From Cordylochernes scorpioides (taxonomy: Eukaryota; Arthropoda; Arachnida; Pseudoscorpiones; Chernetidae): a stretch of DNA of 64,000 bases. Positions 50,231 through 61,566 of the stretch are shown here, in pieces. The notes under the pieces are model-generated. The model did not search any database, was not told the origin of the DNA, and saw nothing but the letters and a program-made list of their open reading frames with translations. The DNA is taken from assembly GCA_030710605.1 (NCBI GenBank), contig CP092882.1:372001-436000 (forward strand). Direction: 5' to 3'. The position numbers and the translations under genes are program-made. How positions within the stretch are numbered: the stretch's first letter is position 1; the number at the start of each line of letters is the position of its first letter.

Positions 50231-50328
50231 AATATATTTTCTATGTCCCTGGCACCCTCATAGCCTGTGCTGACAGCCTTGGTGTCTTAGATATTTTTTT
50301 ACTGCTTCCCCTCTACTTTGTCTTCTAG

Positions 50329-50535
50329 CTCCAATGACCTCCGATTCTTGCAAAATTCAAACATCACCAGTGAATGAAAGTAACCAAACAAATCTCTCTG
50401 ACACACTTGTATGTGCAAAAGTCGAACTGCTCTTTTCACATATGTAGACCTGAGGTGCACTTACAGTAAAAGTAGTTCAAACTACTATCTACCATGATTA
50501 TCATAGCTTTTACCACATTTACTAGGAATAAATAA
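50329..50535 (+). mobile_element. SINE1, body only
   Basis: CTCCGATTCTTGCAAAATTC, ATGTGCAAAAGTCGAACTGC, GTAGACCTGAGGTGCACTTA and CATGATTATCATAGC. The tRNA head is missing. Confidence 0.68.
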
Positions 50536-50661
50536 ATTTATTTTTCAAAAAGGTTACAAGTTTTTCTCTAAAAAGTAGCGAATGGTCAGTCTATTTACAT
50601 ATTTTTATTTACAACTTCAATAAATGACAACAGTAAAAGTAAACAAAGATATTTACATTTG

Positions 50662-50949
50662 CTATCTTGACTCCTGGTCAGTGCTGTGGCCCTTGCCGTT
50701 ATGGTCCTCTGATGTCCTGCAGCTCTCCAGCAGTCTTTCTATGGCCTCTCCTGGTGGTTCCTCGATAAGATGGTCCCCTGACCTTGATCCATTCTTGTCT
50801 GTCAGGTCTCGTGTCATCTGCTCTAGATCGTTCTCCTGGATCTCTTCTATGGTCGTCCTATCCCTGTGGTCCATGTCCGGTGTTCCACCTTCCTCGTCTT
50901 CACACGCCATCTCCCTACATCGTTCCAACAATCTATCCATCGCTTCCAT
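50662..50949 (-). CDS. Acidic 95-aa ORF of a repeated element, unknown function
   Basis: Starts MEAMDRLLERCREMACEDEE and ends HSTDQESR before a stop. It has an internal repeat (EAMDRLLERCR near residue 2, EAIERLLESCR near residue 67), a central acidic stretch (TTIEEIQENDLEQMTRDL) and few hydrophobic runs, so it is probably a soluble helical, possibly coiled-coil, piece. Composition is much GC-richer than the surroundings. The C-terminal third and 3' flank recur at 36665-36920, so it belongs to a mobile element; it may be the C-terminus of a larger Gag or Pol whose upstream part is lost. I do not recognise the family. Confidence 0.42.
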   Translation of the reverse strand: MEAMDRLLERCREMACEDEEGGTPDMDHRDRTTIEEIQENDLEQMTRDLTDKNGSRSGDHLIEEPPGEAIERLLESCRTSEDHNGKGHSTDQESR

Positions 50950-51052
50950 TTCTTTATTTATCTGTAACTTAATAATAATAATAATAATGAAACGTTGTCA
51001 ATCAGGCTAGGAACCGGTAATGGCTGAGTTCACTTGTATTGTTGACTTTGTC

Positions 51053-51305
51053 AGTTCCAAGATATCGGATGAAAAAGGAGGAAGGCAATAAGACGTTCGA
51101 TAAGAACAAGCTTCATGCTGATAGGACCCTGTAAGGGTTACAAGAACACAGGATGAGTAGCGTATGTACTTCATAATAGGAGCAGATGTACATGGTATCT
51201 GTTCCTCATGTCAGAGACGGACATTCCATATTGGAGCTAAGTCAGTGGCCCGAGGAGTAATCTCAGTACTAACCACTGAAATAGAAGGATTTTACTTCTG
51301 AAATA
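51053..51305 (+). mobile_element. Diverged LINE 3' end (family L1a)
   Basis: GATGAAAAAGGAGGAAGGCA, GATAGGACCCTGTAAGGGTT, CTGTTCCTCATGTCAGAGAC and GAGCTAAGTCAGTGGCC match the family with many substitutions. Confidence 0.62.
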
Positions 51306-51484
51306 AGCACGAAGTTTTTAAAATTAGAGGAGCTTCACAACCTGAAACTAAGTTGTAAATATTTGGATCGTCTAGGCCCTCCTTTATTAGATGAGCCGCC
51401 CCATGTGTAGTGTTTTATGGTAGCCATTGGGCACTGTGTGTCTGTACAGAATATCTTATTTAGAAATTTTAGCACAATAAAATA

Positions 51485-51625
51485 CATTGATTCTAAAATA
51501 AATAAAGCTTCCAGAGCTAAGTTTCTTGTGCAAACTTTTTATTTTCAAGCTTTCGGACTTGTCAGTCCTTCAACAGGAGTATCACATTAATAAACTTAGT
51601 CCTGGAAGCTTTATATTCTTTATAA
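51485..51625 (-). repeat. Penelope-type end with hammerhead-like hairpin
   Basis: Minus strand CCTGTTGAAGGACT-GACA-AGTCCGAAAGCTTG (about 51577-51547). Compared with 46130 and 37116 the boxes are the same while the stem sequence differs and still pairs. Flanking GGAAGCTTTAT sequence occurs on both sides in inverse. Confidence 0.52.
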
Positions 51626-51684
51626 TAATATTAATCAGGGAAGAACGTTTTATCTATAATCAAGAAAACATTAGTTGTTTTCAG

Positions 51685-51756
51685 TCCTCGGTAGTATAGT
51701 GGTTAGTATTCCCGCCTGTCACGCGGGCGACCGGGGTTCGATTCCCCGCCGGGGAG
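51685..51756 (+). tRNA. tRNA-Asp (anticodon GTC)
   Basis: 72 nt with all four stems: acceptor TCCTCGG/CCGGGGA (one G-U pair), D-stem GTAT/GTAT with G-U closure, anticodon stem CCCGC/GCGGG around CTGTCAC, and T-stem CGGGG/CCCCG around TTCGATT. A- and B-boxes are intact, the discriminator is G and a long T-run terminator follows within two bases. No intron. Not part of a SINE. Decodes GAC/GAT in cytosolic translation. This is the best-supported functional gene in the window. Confidence 0.95.
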
Positions 51757-51829
51757 CTTTTTTTTTTTTTTTTTACTTATTTAATATTAGATCCGTGAAC
51801 GAGATTATAACTCGTTCTTATTCAAAGTC

Positions 51830-52590
51830 AGACTTTCACCAAAGTGTGCCTGGATCATGGTAACATCATTAACGAAAGCTGCAACCCTACACTCCATTAT
51901 TGTAAAACTGGAATACATCCATAATGTCGGACACCTCTGATCATGTGACAATAACCTACGAGATCGTTTGTAAAGACAACAGTCATATAGAAGGATATAA
52001 ATCAACATGGAAATTCAGCGAAATTGACGCAAACTGGAATGACTTTTATGGAAAACTTTCCTTCCCCGTATGGTTAAGCCTCATGGATGAAACAAACCAA
52101 ATAAAAAATCCAGAAAGTGTAGATAGAGCTGTTCATAAACTCACAGATATTATCAGGGAAGCAGCTTACGCATCCCTCAAGTTAAAAACAACCAAAAACA
52201 AAGTAAAATTCAAGTGGTGGACGAATAAACTTGAAAAAAAGAAAAACGATTTTAATTATATGATAAATTTATTCTATCGAGGCAAAATGATTCATGAAAG
52301 AATTTTTAAAGCTGTCGTAACAAATACAATAAAGCTATTAATAAAGCAAAATTAAAAGGCTGCAGATTCTTTCTAGAAGAAAATGAATCAAATAATCCTT
52401 TTTGGGAATACTTACAAAACCTTCAAGACTTTAAAAGCATCTTATAACATAACAGGGATACCAATGATAGACAATACACCAGATTTTACTAGGACTTAAA
52501 AAATGGAAAATTTACTAAACGATATTTTCATGGACGCGATGCTATATCTTGAGAAGAGGAACTTCACAAGGCAACTAGAAATTACTCTAA
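51830..52590 (+). pseudogene. R1-like LINE ORF2 fragment (endonuclease end to RT start)
   Basis: The frame 51924-52355 holds TSDHVTITYEI (the SDH motif that ends APE-type endonucleases). It continues with W.F...W..F and REAAYASLKL ... KWWTNKLEKKKND, the linker before the reverse transcriptase. After the stop a shifted frame continues with INKAKLKGCRFFLEENESNN and FWEYLQNLQ. RT domain motifs are not reached. Several frameshifts and stops; a second LINE (L1a) is inserted at its 3' side (52596). Confidence 0.72.
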
Positions 52591-52967
52591 ATAATCAACC
52601 CCGCCTTTGCCGGTCCCAAGCCCGGATGAAAAAGGAGGAGGGGAAGCAGTAACAAGCTCACTAAAAAACCTGGGCTCAGCTGGCCCGGCTGATAGTACCC
52701 TGTAAGGACTCCTAATCCAGGGATACAGGATGAGCAGCGTTTGTACTCCATGTTAGGAGCGGCTGCACATGACGTCTGTTCCTCATGTCAGAGGCGGTCA
52801 TTTCTTTTGGAGCTAAGTCAGTGGCCTGCCACTAAGTAGTGCTCCCAGTCTTAATGACAAAGGCAGACACATTCTACTTCACCCAGTCATGATGGTTGTC
52901 AAACAGACACCATCAAGGGTCACAACTTGATTGAGTGGAGATAAGGAAGAAGAAGACTCTAAATAAT
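52584..52967 (+). mobile_element. LINE 3' end (family L1a) with 12-bp target duplication
   Basis: ACTCTAAATAAT at 52584-52595 and 52956-52967. The insert starts CAACCCCGCCTTTGCCGGTC and ends in GGAAGAAGAAG. Nearly the same 5' breakpoint as the copy at 21896. Best-preserved copy in the window. Confidence 0.88.
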
Positions 52968-53738
52968 ACTATAAAGATTAATACAAATCGAAAGCTACTA
53001 TTTATATTGCCACGTGGAAAATTAGGGAAGACAAAACTTCAGGAGGAAACAAATTTTATTTCAGGGAAGGACAAACTATCAAAGGTAAACAAAAGATAAG
53101 CCACGAGGGAAATTTACAGAGTAGCAAGATATAAAACATAAAAATGACCACTCTGTTAAATAAAAAATAATAAAATTAAGAAATACTATGTTACAATATT
53201 ATATATAGTAGTGTTTATTTTTTAATCTCCAAGATCCTTCAAACTGATGAAATCTTTGCCAATTTATCCACGAACTTTTATTAGATCGTTTTTGAAGACA
53301 CAACTCTCAGATTTATAAAATTAAACTTTAAACATTTTTAGATATAGAGAGAGTTAATTACCTCTTATTTAAGGTAACAAAAGAATCATCTAATTTACAT
53401 AAATCGTTCTAACCAGATTCAACTTGTGCAAAACAGACGACAAATCAAAAATAAACAAATTAATAATAGAGGGTAAGTTCCTATTTTTTACAAGCTTTCA
53501 CACTCAAAGAATAATCACTTTCTTGCTTTAACTTTGTTATCCCACCTTATATGGTGTTATTGCTTTGATAAAAATAAAGATGCCAGTTCATCCCGACGTT
53601 TGTCTTTCTTATTATTTCAACGTCACATTGTGTATCGCTAGAGTTGGTTCATCTACTTCTTGTACTGTTGTTAGTTGGGTCTGTCAACTTTTGATAGTGA
53701 CACTATGTATTCTTCAATTTGATCTGTTAGTTAAATTA
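52968..53738. other. Helitron-like remnant, then no feature
   Basis: 53008-53075 (GTGGAAAATTAGGGAAGACA) resembles the Helitron interior. 53100-53738 has no sustained frame or repeat end that I recognise. Confidence 0.4.
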
Positions 53739-54142
53739 AACAATACCACAGTTTTCTGGAGATGAGTTTCTTGTCTTTTTATTAACGTAGTCTCTACGTA
53801 GAAATTGGGTTAATATAATCTTATGTTCATAGATTTCTTGAAAACCATTTCTGAGATTCCATTCTTCAGTGCTGCGTATATAAGCAGAATCGTCCAATAC
53901 AGTATTAGAGCTCTGAGAAGCGGTCTGGTGGATTAAATTGGAGAAACCGCTGGGAGGGTTCACCACTGATGAGCCAAGCCTTCCCAATATATTTTTTCAT
54001 CGCAGTAAGGACAGTAGAAGTTTGTATTATGTATAAAAGAAACATTCGTGCTTTTAAATCCTTTCATTTTATATGTATAGATGGTATTGCTTTGTGTTAA
54101 AATAAAAAGAAACCATCTCCAGAAATCTGTGGCATTGTTTAG
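53739..54142 (+). mobile_element. Long-form MITE C inside an inverted-repeat pair
   Basis: Outer inverted repeats: AACAATACCACAGTTTTCTG at 53740 and its near-inverse ending 54142. Inside is a long C copy (TTCTTGAAAACCATTTCTGA, TATAAGCAGAATCGTCCAAT, AACCGCTGGGAGGGTTCACC, TTTTTCATCGCAGTAAGG, TAGATGGTATTGCTTTG). Confidence 0.65.
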
Positions 54143-54528
54143 GTCCAGGAGATTTAAATCTATTGATCTGTTAGTGACCTGGTAGCTTTCTTGGCCCCTT
54201 CTATCCAGCTTATTGAAAGTCTTCCTCTCCTCCTTCAATTTTCCCAACATCAACATCTTTTATGAATAATTCATTCTCATTATATGTCCGAAATAGTCTT
54301 TGTTTATATATTTGGGATTCTAGAGATCTACCAGAATTAATTTCATTTTGTCTTTTTGAAGAACCAAAGGAGAGGCAGACTAAATAAGGATTGGTTTGAT
54401 AATCTAACAGAATTATTTGGAATAAAAAGACGTAAAGTTGATAAAGAGAAAATTGTAGAGAACAGGGTGAAATAGCATTCCATGAAGATGATAAAAGTAT
54501 ACATTGAAGCATGAATGGAGAGGTAGAC

Positions 54529-55375
54529 AAAGATAGAATCGTTAAAATTTTGACACAAATAAATTTACTGGCAATGCGTTTCTTTTAAATATCATCAAAT
54601 ATTATCTCTACAGACCTTACTGCAATGATATGAGTTATTGAATGAGAGGGCTTGGCTCATCAGTAGTGAACCCTCTCAGCGGTTTCGCCAATTTAATCTC
54701 TAGACCGCTCTACTATTGTATTGGACTGCCTGGTTCAAATTCACATAAATAGGTACCGCTCAGCAAGAGCAGCCTAGTTCATGATAATTGAACAATGAAT
54801 AATATGTGAAGGTTATTCACATATTAAACAATTTTTAACACGGGATTCAATCCCGGTTCATGACTGTCGGGAATCGAGCGTGTTACCCTCTCATCCACCG
54901 ACTTATTTTGTTTGTATTGGACTGGTTTTGTTATATACCCTGCATTTTCTATGGAAGGCAGCTTAGGGGTGTTTAGTGAACTATGGACATAAGCTTATAG
55001 GTCTGTAGAGGTACATACATATAATTTCACGGTATTGCATCGAGCAAAGCTCTTCCGCAAAATATGTTTTCATAACCAATATATATTAGTAAATTAAATT
55101 TTATTGCCATCTATCGTTAAAATTTTACACAAATAAATTTACTGGCAATGCGTTTCTTTTAAATATCATCAAATATTATCTCTACAGACCTTACTGCAAT
55201 GATATGAGTTATTGAATGAGAGGGCTTGGCTCATCAGTAGCTCATATCATTGCAGTAAGGTCTGTAGAGATAATATTTGATGATATTTAAAAGAAACGCA
55301 TTTCTAGTAAATTTATTTGTGTAAAAATTTTAACGATAGATGGCAATTAAATTTAATTTACTAAAGATAGAATCG
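54529..55375. mobile_element. MITE C variant (821 bp) with 13-bp direct repeats and a nested SINE2
   Basis: AAAGATAGAATCG at 54529-54541 and 55363-55375. The left arm has AAATTTACTGGCAATGCGTT and the right arm its inverse. A SINE2 (54729-54911) sits inside with a duplication of TGTATTGGACTG (54717-54728 and 54913-54924). The central part is duplicated, so the hairpin core appears twice (55165 and 55240, inverted). Confidence 0.72.
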
Positions 55376-55774
55376 ATGATCTAACAGGCTTCAAAATTAT
55401 CTGGAATAGAAAGACGTAAAGTTGATGAAGAGAAAATTGTGGAGAATGAAATATCATGCCATGATGGTTGACCTTCACATGGACTACATGAAGAAGAACG
55501 TAATGTACGCTGACCATGCAGAAGAGAAGGACAAGATGACTCAAGTCTCCGTATAAGAGGCAGATGTTTGTTAGGTGATGTTTTTTTTTAAGACGCGTGT
55601 CCCGCTATGGTGTAATTTACCGTCAGTGATTGAGATTTCCCAGATGTTAGCTGGGCCTCACTTCCCTTCACCAACGGCCGGTCATTTCAGCCACACATTT
55701 GTAGCTTGCAAATTACATACATAAACTATCCGACTTTGTTTAAACAACAAAAAAATCTATAATACAATATAATG
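55376..55774. other. No gene; continuation of an unclassified repeat
   Basis: AGACGTAAAGTTGATGAAGA at 55411 matches 54430, so a block is duplicated on both sides of the 821-bp insertion. No frame. Confidence 0.35.
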
Positions 55775-55955
55775 CGGCTTATGATTGTAGAACGACATTT
55801 GAAAATTATCCCACATGTGTTTCTTTTGAACGAAAAATCGAAATTTATTTTAAGGAGAAATAACGATTATTTCTAACCTTAGGTATGAAGTATGAAAAGA
55901 TGAATTGTGAAGAGTAATGATAAACGGAAAAATAAAGTGTCCAGGGATGGTAAAT
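55775..55955 (-). mobile_element. SINE3, headless copy
   Basis: Body from TGTCCCTGGACAC-type sequence near 55943 down to CAAATGTCGTTCTACAATCA; the tRNA head is lost. Confidence 0.65.
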
Positions 55956-56008
55956 GTCATTCAAATTTCGTTCTACAAAAAATCTATTTATATTTTTAAA
56001 AAGGTATA

Positions 56009-56180
56009 CAGTTGAACCTCCCTGTAAAGTACGCCCAATTGTAGAGCTAAAGTGTTCTTTAGGGAGAAGTGTGTCTTACCGGATAGTTACTAAATAGTAA
56101 AAATGGTAATTTTGCAAATAAAAACTGTTCTTTATAGAGAGGTGTCCTCTAGCGAGTGTCCTCTTATGGAGGTTCTACTG
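56009..56180. mobile_element. Tigger/pogo-like MITE (family T4), intact ends
   Basis: TA flanks (56007-56008, 56181-56182); ends CAGTTGAACCTCCCTGTAAA and ATGGAGGTTCTACTG. Repeats of the AGAGGTGTCCTCT type lie inside. Confidence 0.75.
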
Positions 56181-56312
56181 TAACTAAATCTGTTAAAGAA
56201 AATACAATTTAAATATTTCGAGAGATTTCTCCCTTTTTCCATCCAAGTTGTTCAAGTTGCAATGAAATTATTTAAATTTTTTACTATAATTTTTTTTTAG
56301 TTATTTAAATTC

Positions 56313-56536
56313 ATCGACAAAACTTAAGGAATTTTCATATATTGATGTCTCCGGTCGTCTCTCTGTTTTTTTTTTTTTTTTTTTTTGAAGGAGACAGAAG
56401 CAATTTTGTTCACACTTGGTTATCTCGTATGTCTTCAATAATGGCCACTGTAATATCTTTCAGAGTTATTTGTCTGAATCCCGATATACATGCTAAAAGG
56501 TAAAACTTCTTTAAGTTTTGTCCATGAGTGTGTATT
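56313..56536. mobile_element. MITE family B, copy
   Basis: Left ATCGACAAAACTTAAGGAAT, a T-run, GGTTATCTCGTATGTCTTCA, right TTTAAGTTTTGTCCATGAGT. Confidence 0.7.
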
Positions 56537-56783
56537 ACTTAATTAAAAATTAATGAATTAATTGAGAAAGAAGAATAAATTTGATTTTTTTCCTTTTTCC
56601 TTTTCGATACAAACTCAGGTTTTCTTGATTATCTTTGGGTATAAAGGGGATCACCATTTAACTCAAATACCTTTAAATGTTTGCCAATTAAATGAAAAGA
56701 AGAAAAGTGTCCTTATTGGCTTGTTTAAGATACATTTCATTGAAAAACGGATTAATAATGTCTTTTAGTGTCCATCTCATTAA

Positions 56784-57115
56784 GTAAGTCAGTGGATGAG
56801 TGGTTAAAACCCTTGAATCCCAACAGCCATGAACCGGAATCGGTTTCCTCCTGGCAAAATTTCCATCTAAATTTTGGCCATAGATATGGCCTAGACACTC
56901 TACCTGTTAAACACTTCTTTGGCAGATTGTGAAGATTCCATTAGATCCCTCGTGGATCTTGTGGAATAAAGTCCGCTCTGGAGTGACGAGAGCCATTAGC
57001 TCGAGGTCTCTAGGTGGACGCTTCACAAAGCTGATGTTGTGGCTTTGTCAACGACCCGAGGTTGCTAGTTTGTGGCGACGGTCAATAGATGACATCTACT
57101 TTTGACGGGAGAGAC
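56784..57115 (+). mobile_element. SINE2 head, unassigned sequence, and a MITE H half
   Basis: 56784-56850 is the SINE2 head (AAGTCAGTGGATGAGTGGTT). 56851-57027 is GC-richer and not recognised. 57028-57115 is one arm of family H (GTGGCTTTGTCAACGACCC, GCGACGGTCAATAGATG, TTTTGACGGGAGAG). Confidence 0.5.
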
Positions 57116-57269
57116 GACCCTTGCTTGAAATTCGTCTTAAATAAAAGCGAAATAGTGTTGAATGATTACAGCGTCAACACAAAGATGGCGCTGTGCATTG
57201 TTTAACCTTAGGTTTCCTAAACTAACTTTTACGTCTATTGCGTCCTATCTTTTAAACAGAAGAGATGTG

Positions 57270-57477
57270 CTCGAAGCATAAAGATGGGTGAAATTTTTAC
57301 AATTACAGACGCCTCTTTTATATAGTTTCGTTAAAAACACAATCATAAAAGAATACATTTTCAAATGCAGTCTGAATGCTACAATAATTGGTGGATTAAC
57401 TTGGCGATTTCCCTTGGAAGGTTCGCTAGTGATGAGCAAAGAACTTTCTAAATTTATTTTCCCCCACTTTAATGCAT
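57270..57477 (+). mobile_element. MITE C fragment, strongly diverged
   Basis: TGCAGTCTGAATGCTACAAT through AACTTGGCGATTTCCCTTGG to TTCGCTAGTGATGAGC corresponds to the C interior (GGCGAAACCGCTGGG, CACTGATGAGC). Confidence 0.4.
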
Positions 57478-57945
57478 TGTTGTTGTTGTCGTGTCCAATG
57501 AAGAGCCTCAGATGTCTCCATGCATCTCTATCACAGCAGTCGTAATGTCCTCTATCTTGGATGTGTATACTGTATTGTTGTTGTTGTCATGTCCAATGAA
57601 GAGCCTCAGATGTCTCCATGCATCTCTATCACAGCAGTCGTAATGTCCTCTATCTTGGATGTGTATACTGTATTGTTGTTGTTGTCGTGTCCAATGAAGA
57701 GCCTCAGATGTCTCCATGCATCTCTATCACAGCAGTCGTAATGTCCTCTATCTTGGATATGTATACAGTATTGTTGTTGTTGTCATGTCCAATGAAGAGC
57801 CTCAGATGTCTCCATACATCTCTATCACAGCAGTCGCAATGTCCACTATCTTGGATATGTATACTGTATTGTTGTTGTTGTCATGTCCAATGAAGAGCCT
57901 CAGATGTCTCCATACATCTCTATCACAGCAGCAGCAATTTGCTCT
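57478..57945 (-). repeat. 98-bp LINE-derived satellite, second array (about five copies)
   Basis: Same unit as 46930-47880 with GCAGTCGTAATGTCC instead of GCAGTCACAATGTCC. Units are 98 bp apart. This array is separated from the first by about 10 kb of unrelated sequence. Confidence 0.9.
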
Positions 57946-58324
57946 TCATTGGGAAATGGGTGCCGTTGCCACGTTAGTCACCTTGGAAACGAACCAGAAT
58001 ATTTAATGCATTATTTTAGGATTATGAAAGTGTAAGATGGTTAAATAGTGCAGATTGTGGTAACGAATTCGCAGATTTCGGTGTGTAAGAGTTACACGTG
58101 TGGATAGATAGAAAATGGTAAATTTCGCCCAAGTTCCGAGAAGAACAATAGTATAGACAGACGTTACGTAAGAGTTGCGACAATCCCACGAGGACCTAAA
58201 GTAGGACAGGACAGAGGGATTGTCAACGTATTGCGTACACAGACCGTGATTCGTTCGTCTAGTGTTCTGTCAATGACGTTATTACAGATTCCTACTGCAA
58301 TGGATCTCTATAGACGGCTACATG
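57946..58324. other. Unassigned CpG-richer interval
   Basis: Relative to its neighbours this stretch has more CpG (ACGTTACGTAAG, CAACGTATTGCGTAC). It contains GTCACCTTGGAAAC (about 57979-57992), one mismatch from the RFX X-box consensus as I recall it. No open frame of note. Confidence 0.3.
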
Positions 58325-58845
58325 TACACACATAGACAAAACTTGAGTGAAAAGTCTTTGATGTCGCCGGTCGTCTGTTTTTTTTTTTTTTTTAAGGAGA
58401 TAGAGGCAATTTTATTCATACTTGGTTATCTCGTGTGTCTCCAATAAAATTCATTGCGTATAGAAAATGAAAGGATTTAAGCATGAAAATTACTTTTATA
58501 AGCAAAACAAACTTCTATTGCCCTTACTGCAATGAAAAAAATATTGAGGGTGCTTGGCTCATCAGTGGTGAACCAGCGGTTTCGCCAATTTAATCTACTA
58601 AACCGCTTCTTAGAGCTCTAATACTGTATTGGATTATTCTGTTTTTAAATGCTACATTGAAGGATGGAATCTCGGAAATGGTATTCAAGAAAATAATGGA
58701 CATAATCTTATAGAAGAGTAGAATGGCAGTAAATATTTCATCGCAGTAAGGACAGTAGAAGTTTGTTTTGTGTATAAAAAACTTTTCCATGCTTAAATCC
58801 TTTCGTTTACTATTTAAGGATGGCACGTTATTGCTTTATGTTAAA
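58325..58845. mobile_element. MITE B with a MITE C inserted
   Basis: B left part (58325-58455; ACATAGACAAAACTTGAGTG, TTGGTTATCTCGTGTGTCT). A full-length C follows (58465-58845) with the core CTTCTATTGCCCTTACTGCA, TTTCATCGCAGTAAGGACAG and an end GGATGGCACGTTATTGC. TAAAATTCATTG and TAAAGGTCACTG at the two junctions may be a diverged 12-bp duplication. Confidence 0.62.
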
Positions 58846-59490
58846 GGTCACTGTAATATATTCCAGAGTTATTGTCTGAATCCCGATATACATGCTAAAA
58901 GGTACAACTTCCTTAAGTTTTGTCCATGAATGTATCTTTCAGAGTTATTGTCTGAATCCCGATATACATGCTAAAAGGTACAACTTCCTTAAGTTTTGTC
59001 CATAAGTGTATCTTCCAGAGTTATTGTCTGAATCCCGATATACATGCTAAAAGGTACAACTTCCTTAAGTTTTGTTTATGAATGTATCTTTCAGAGTTAT
59101 TGTCTGAATCCCGATATACATGCTAAAAGGTAAAACTTCCTTAAGTTTTGTCCATGAGTGTATATATGTGTGTCTTCAATAAAGGTCACTGTAATATCTT
59201 TCAGAGTTATTGTCTCAATCCCGATATACATGGTAAAAGGTACAACTTCCTTAAGTTTTGTCCATGAGTGTATATATGTGTGTCTTCAATAAAGGTCACT
59301 GTAATATCTTTCAGAGTTATTGTCTCAATCCCGATATACATGGTAAAAGGTACAACTTCCTTAAGTGTTGTCCATGAGTGTATATATGTGTGTCTTCAAT
59401 AAAGGTCACTGTAATATCATTCAGAGTTATTGTCTTAATCTCGATATACATTGTAAAAGGTACAAATTTCTTAAGTTTTGTCCATGAGTG
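58845..59490 (+). repeat. Tandem MITE B half-elements, 76-bp then 110-bp units
   Basis: AGAGTTATTG falls at 58865, 58941, 59017 and 59093 (76-bp steps) and then at 59203, 59313 and 59423 (110-bp steps). The 110-bp form keeps GTCTTCAATAAAGGTCACTG, which is deleted in the 76-bp form. Confidence 0.92.
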
Positions 59491-59673
59491 TTATGTTTAT
59501 ATTATAAAAGATCGATTGACGTATGTACTAACCGCTGGATGTATTCCTACGACTGCCGTTCTATACCCATCATCCCAGATAATGACAATTTGAGTAGAAA
59601 GAAATGCGATGGTGAATCACAGAAGAAACGTAAATTTTTCAAAAATAGACAAATCTAAACTGCGATGAAAAAA

Positions 59674-59812
59674 TACACCTATCCCCCGATTTACACGGTA
59701 GATACGTTCCTGAGAAAAACGTGTAAATCGAAAATTAAAAATTTTCGCGAAATTATTATGCGAAGAAATACAGACACAATGTGCGTGTGCAGCAAGTTAG
59801 AACATAAACAAG
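59674..59812. mobile_element. MITE family D, copy 5, truncated at the satellite
   Basis: Starts TACACCTATCCCCCGATTTA with the damaged palindrome of copy 4 and runs through ACAATGTGCGTGTGCAGCAA, where it is replaced by the 33/37-bp array. The other end of the MITE is not found in the window. Confidence 0.75.
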
Positions 59813-61136
59813 GGTTTATAAAGATGTCAAATACAGCTACACGACAAACTGTGAATGAAGCCAACACGACAAGTCCACGGCTATGTACAATACAAGTACA
59901 AGAGAGGTCACAGAGAGCTATGCAAAATACAAGTACAAGAGACTTCACAGAGAGCTATGTAAAATACAAGTACAAGAGACTTCACAGACAGCTATGTAAA
60001 ATACAAGTACAAGAGAGTTCACAGCTATGTACAATACAAGTACAAGGGTTTATAAAGATGTCAAATACAGCTACACGACAAACTGTGAATGAAGCCAACA
60101 CGACAAGTCCACGGCTATGTACAATACAAGTACAAGAGAGGTCACAGAGAGCTATGTACAATACAAGTACAAGAGAGTTCACAGAGAGCTATGTACAATA
60201 CAAGTACAAGGGTTTATAAAGATGTAAAATCAGCTAAACGACAAACTGTGAATGAAGCAAACACGACAAGTCCACGGCTATGTACAATACAAGTACAAGA
60301 GAGTTCACAGAAAGCTATGTACAATACAAGTACAAGAGAGTTCACAGCTATGTACAATACAAGTACAAGAGAGTTCACAGCTATGTACAATACAAGTACA
60401 AGAGAGTTCACAGCTATGTACAATACAAGTACAAGAGAGTTCACAGCTATGTACAATACAAGTACAAGAGAGTTCACAGCTATGTACAATACAAGTACAA
60501 GAGAGTTCACAGCTATGTACAATACAAGTACAAGAGAGTTCACAGCTATGTACAATACAAGTACAAGAGAGTTCACAGCTATGTACAATACAAGTACAAG
60601 AGAGTTCACAGCTATGTACAATACAAGTACAAGAGAGTTCACAGCTATGTACAATACAAGTACAAGAGAGTTCACAGCTATGTACAATACAAGTACAAGA
60701 GAGTTCACAGCTATGTACAATACAAGTACAAGAGAGTTCACAGCTATGTACAATACAAGTACAAGAGAGTTCACAGAGAGCTATGTACAATACAAGTACA
60801 AGAGAGTTCACAGCTATGTACAATACAAGTACAAGAGAGTTCACAGCTATGTACAATACAAGTACAAGAGAGTTCACAGCTATGTACAATACAAGTACAA
60901 GAGAGTTCACAGCTATGTACAATACAAGTACAAGAGAGTTCACAGAGAGCTATGTACAATACAAGTACAAGAGAGTTCACAGCTATGTACAATACAAGTA
61001 CAAGAGAGTTCACAGCTATGTACAATACAAGTACAAGAGAGTTCACAGCTATGTACAATACAAGTACAAGAGAGTTCACAGCTATGTACAATACAAGTAC
61101 AAGGGAGTTCACAGAGAGCTATGTACATAGCTATTG
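59813..61136. repeat. 33/37-bp satellite, mostly 33-bp units
   Basis: The basic unit is CTATGTACAATACAAGTACA plus AGAGAGTTCACAG, 33 bp. A 37-bp form repeats AGAG before the CTATG. From 60310 to 61100 almost all units are 33 bp, with a 37-bp unit at intervals. Since 33 is a multiple of three, all frames stay open on both strands for hundreds of codons; these are not genes. Three spacer blocks (GTTTATAAAGATGTCAAATA ... ACGACAAGTCCACGG) occur at the left. Confidence 0.96.
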
Positions 61137-61566
61137 TGTCTTAATGTTTCCATTTTTTATATTTAGATGGCACGTTATCGCGTTAATTATGCCTAATTGG
61201 CCTTGTACCTATTGTTTGCGGAAGAGCATTGCTTGATGGAAATATGTATATGTAATTCTACTGTCCTATAACCTTATGTCCATAGTTTACTTGAATTCTA
61301 TTCCTGAGATTCCATCCTTCAGTGTAACATATATAAGCAGAATCCTCCAATACAGTATTGAAGCTTTAAGAGAGAAGCGGTCTGGTGGATTAAATGAGGG
61401 AAACCATTGGGAGGGTTCACCACTGATGAGCCAAACCTTCTCAATATATATATTTTCATCGTAGTAAGGATGGTAAAAGTTTGTTTTTTATGTAAAAGAA
61501 AAATTCGTGCTCAAAGGCTTACATTTATTTTATAACTATACAAATATGTTGAAATATCTTGTGAAA
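61137..61566. mobile_element. MITE C copies interrupting the satellite
   Basis: 61137-61190 resembles a C end (AATGTTTCCATTTTTTATAT, AGATGGCACGTTATCGCG). 61260-61540 is a long C copy (TATAAGCAGAATCCTCCAAT, ACCATTGGGAGGGTTCACCA, TTTTCATCGTAGTAAGGATG). The satellite resumes at 61567. Confidence 0.65.

Noticed and set aside
51675..51863. 62-aa frame spanning the tRNA-Asp
   Set aside because: It translates the tRNA and its poly-T terminator; the tRNA call explains the sequence.
60089..61236. Frames of 186-351 aa on both strands (YVQYKYKRVHS and LVLVLYIAVNS types)
   Set aside because: Open only because the 33-bp unit is a multiple of three; all three frames on each strand are equally open, so no coding selection is implied.
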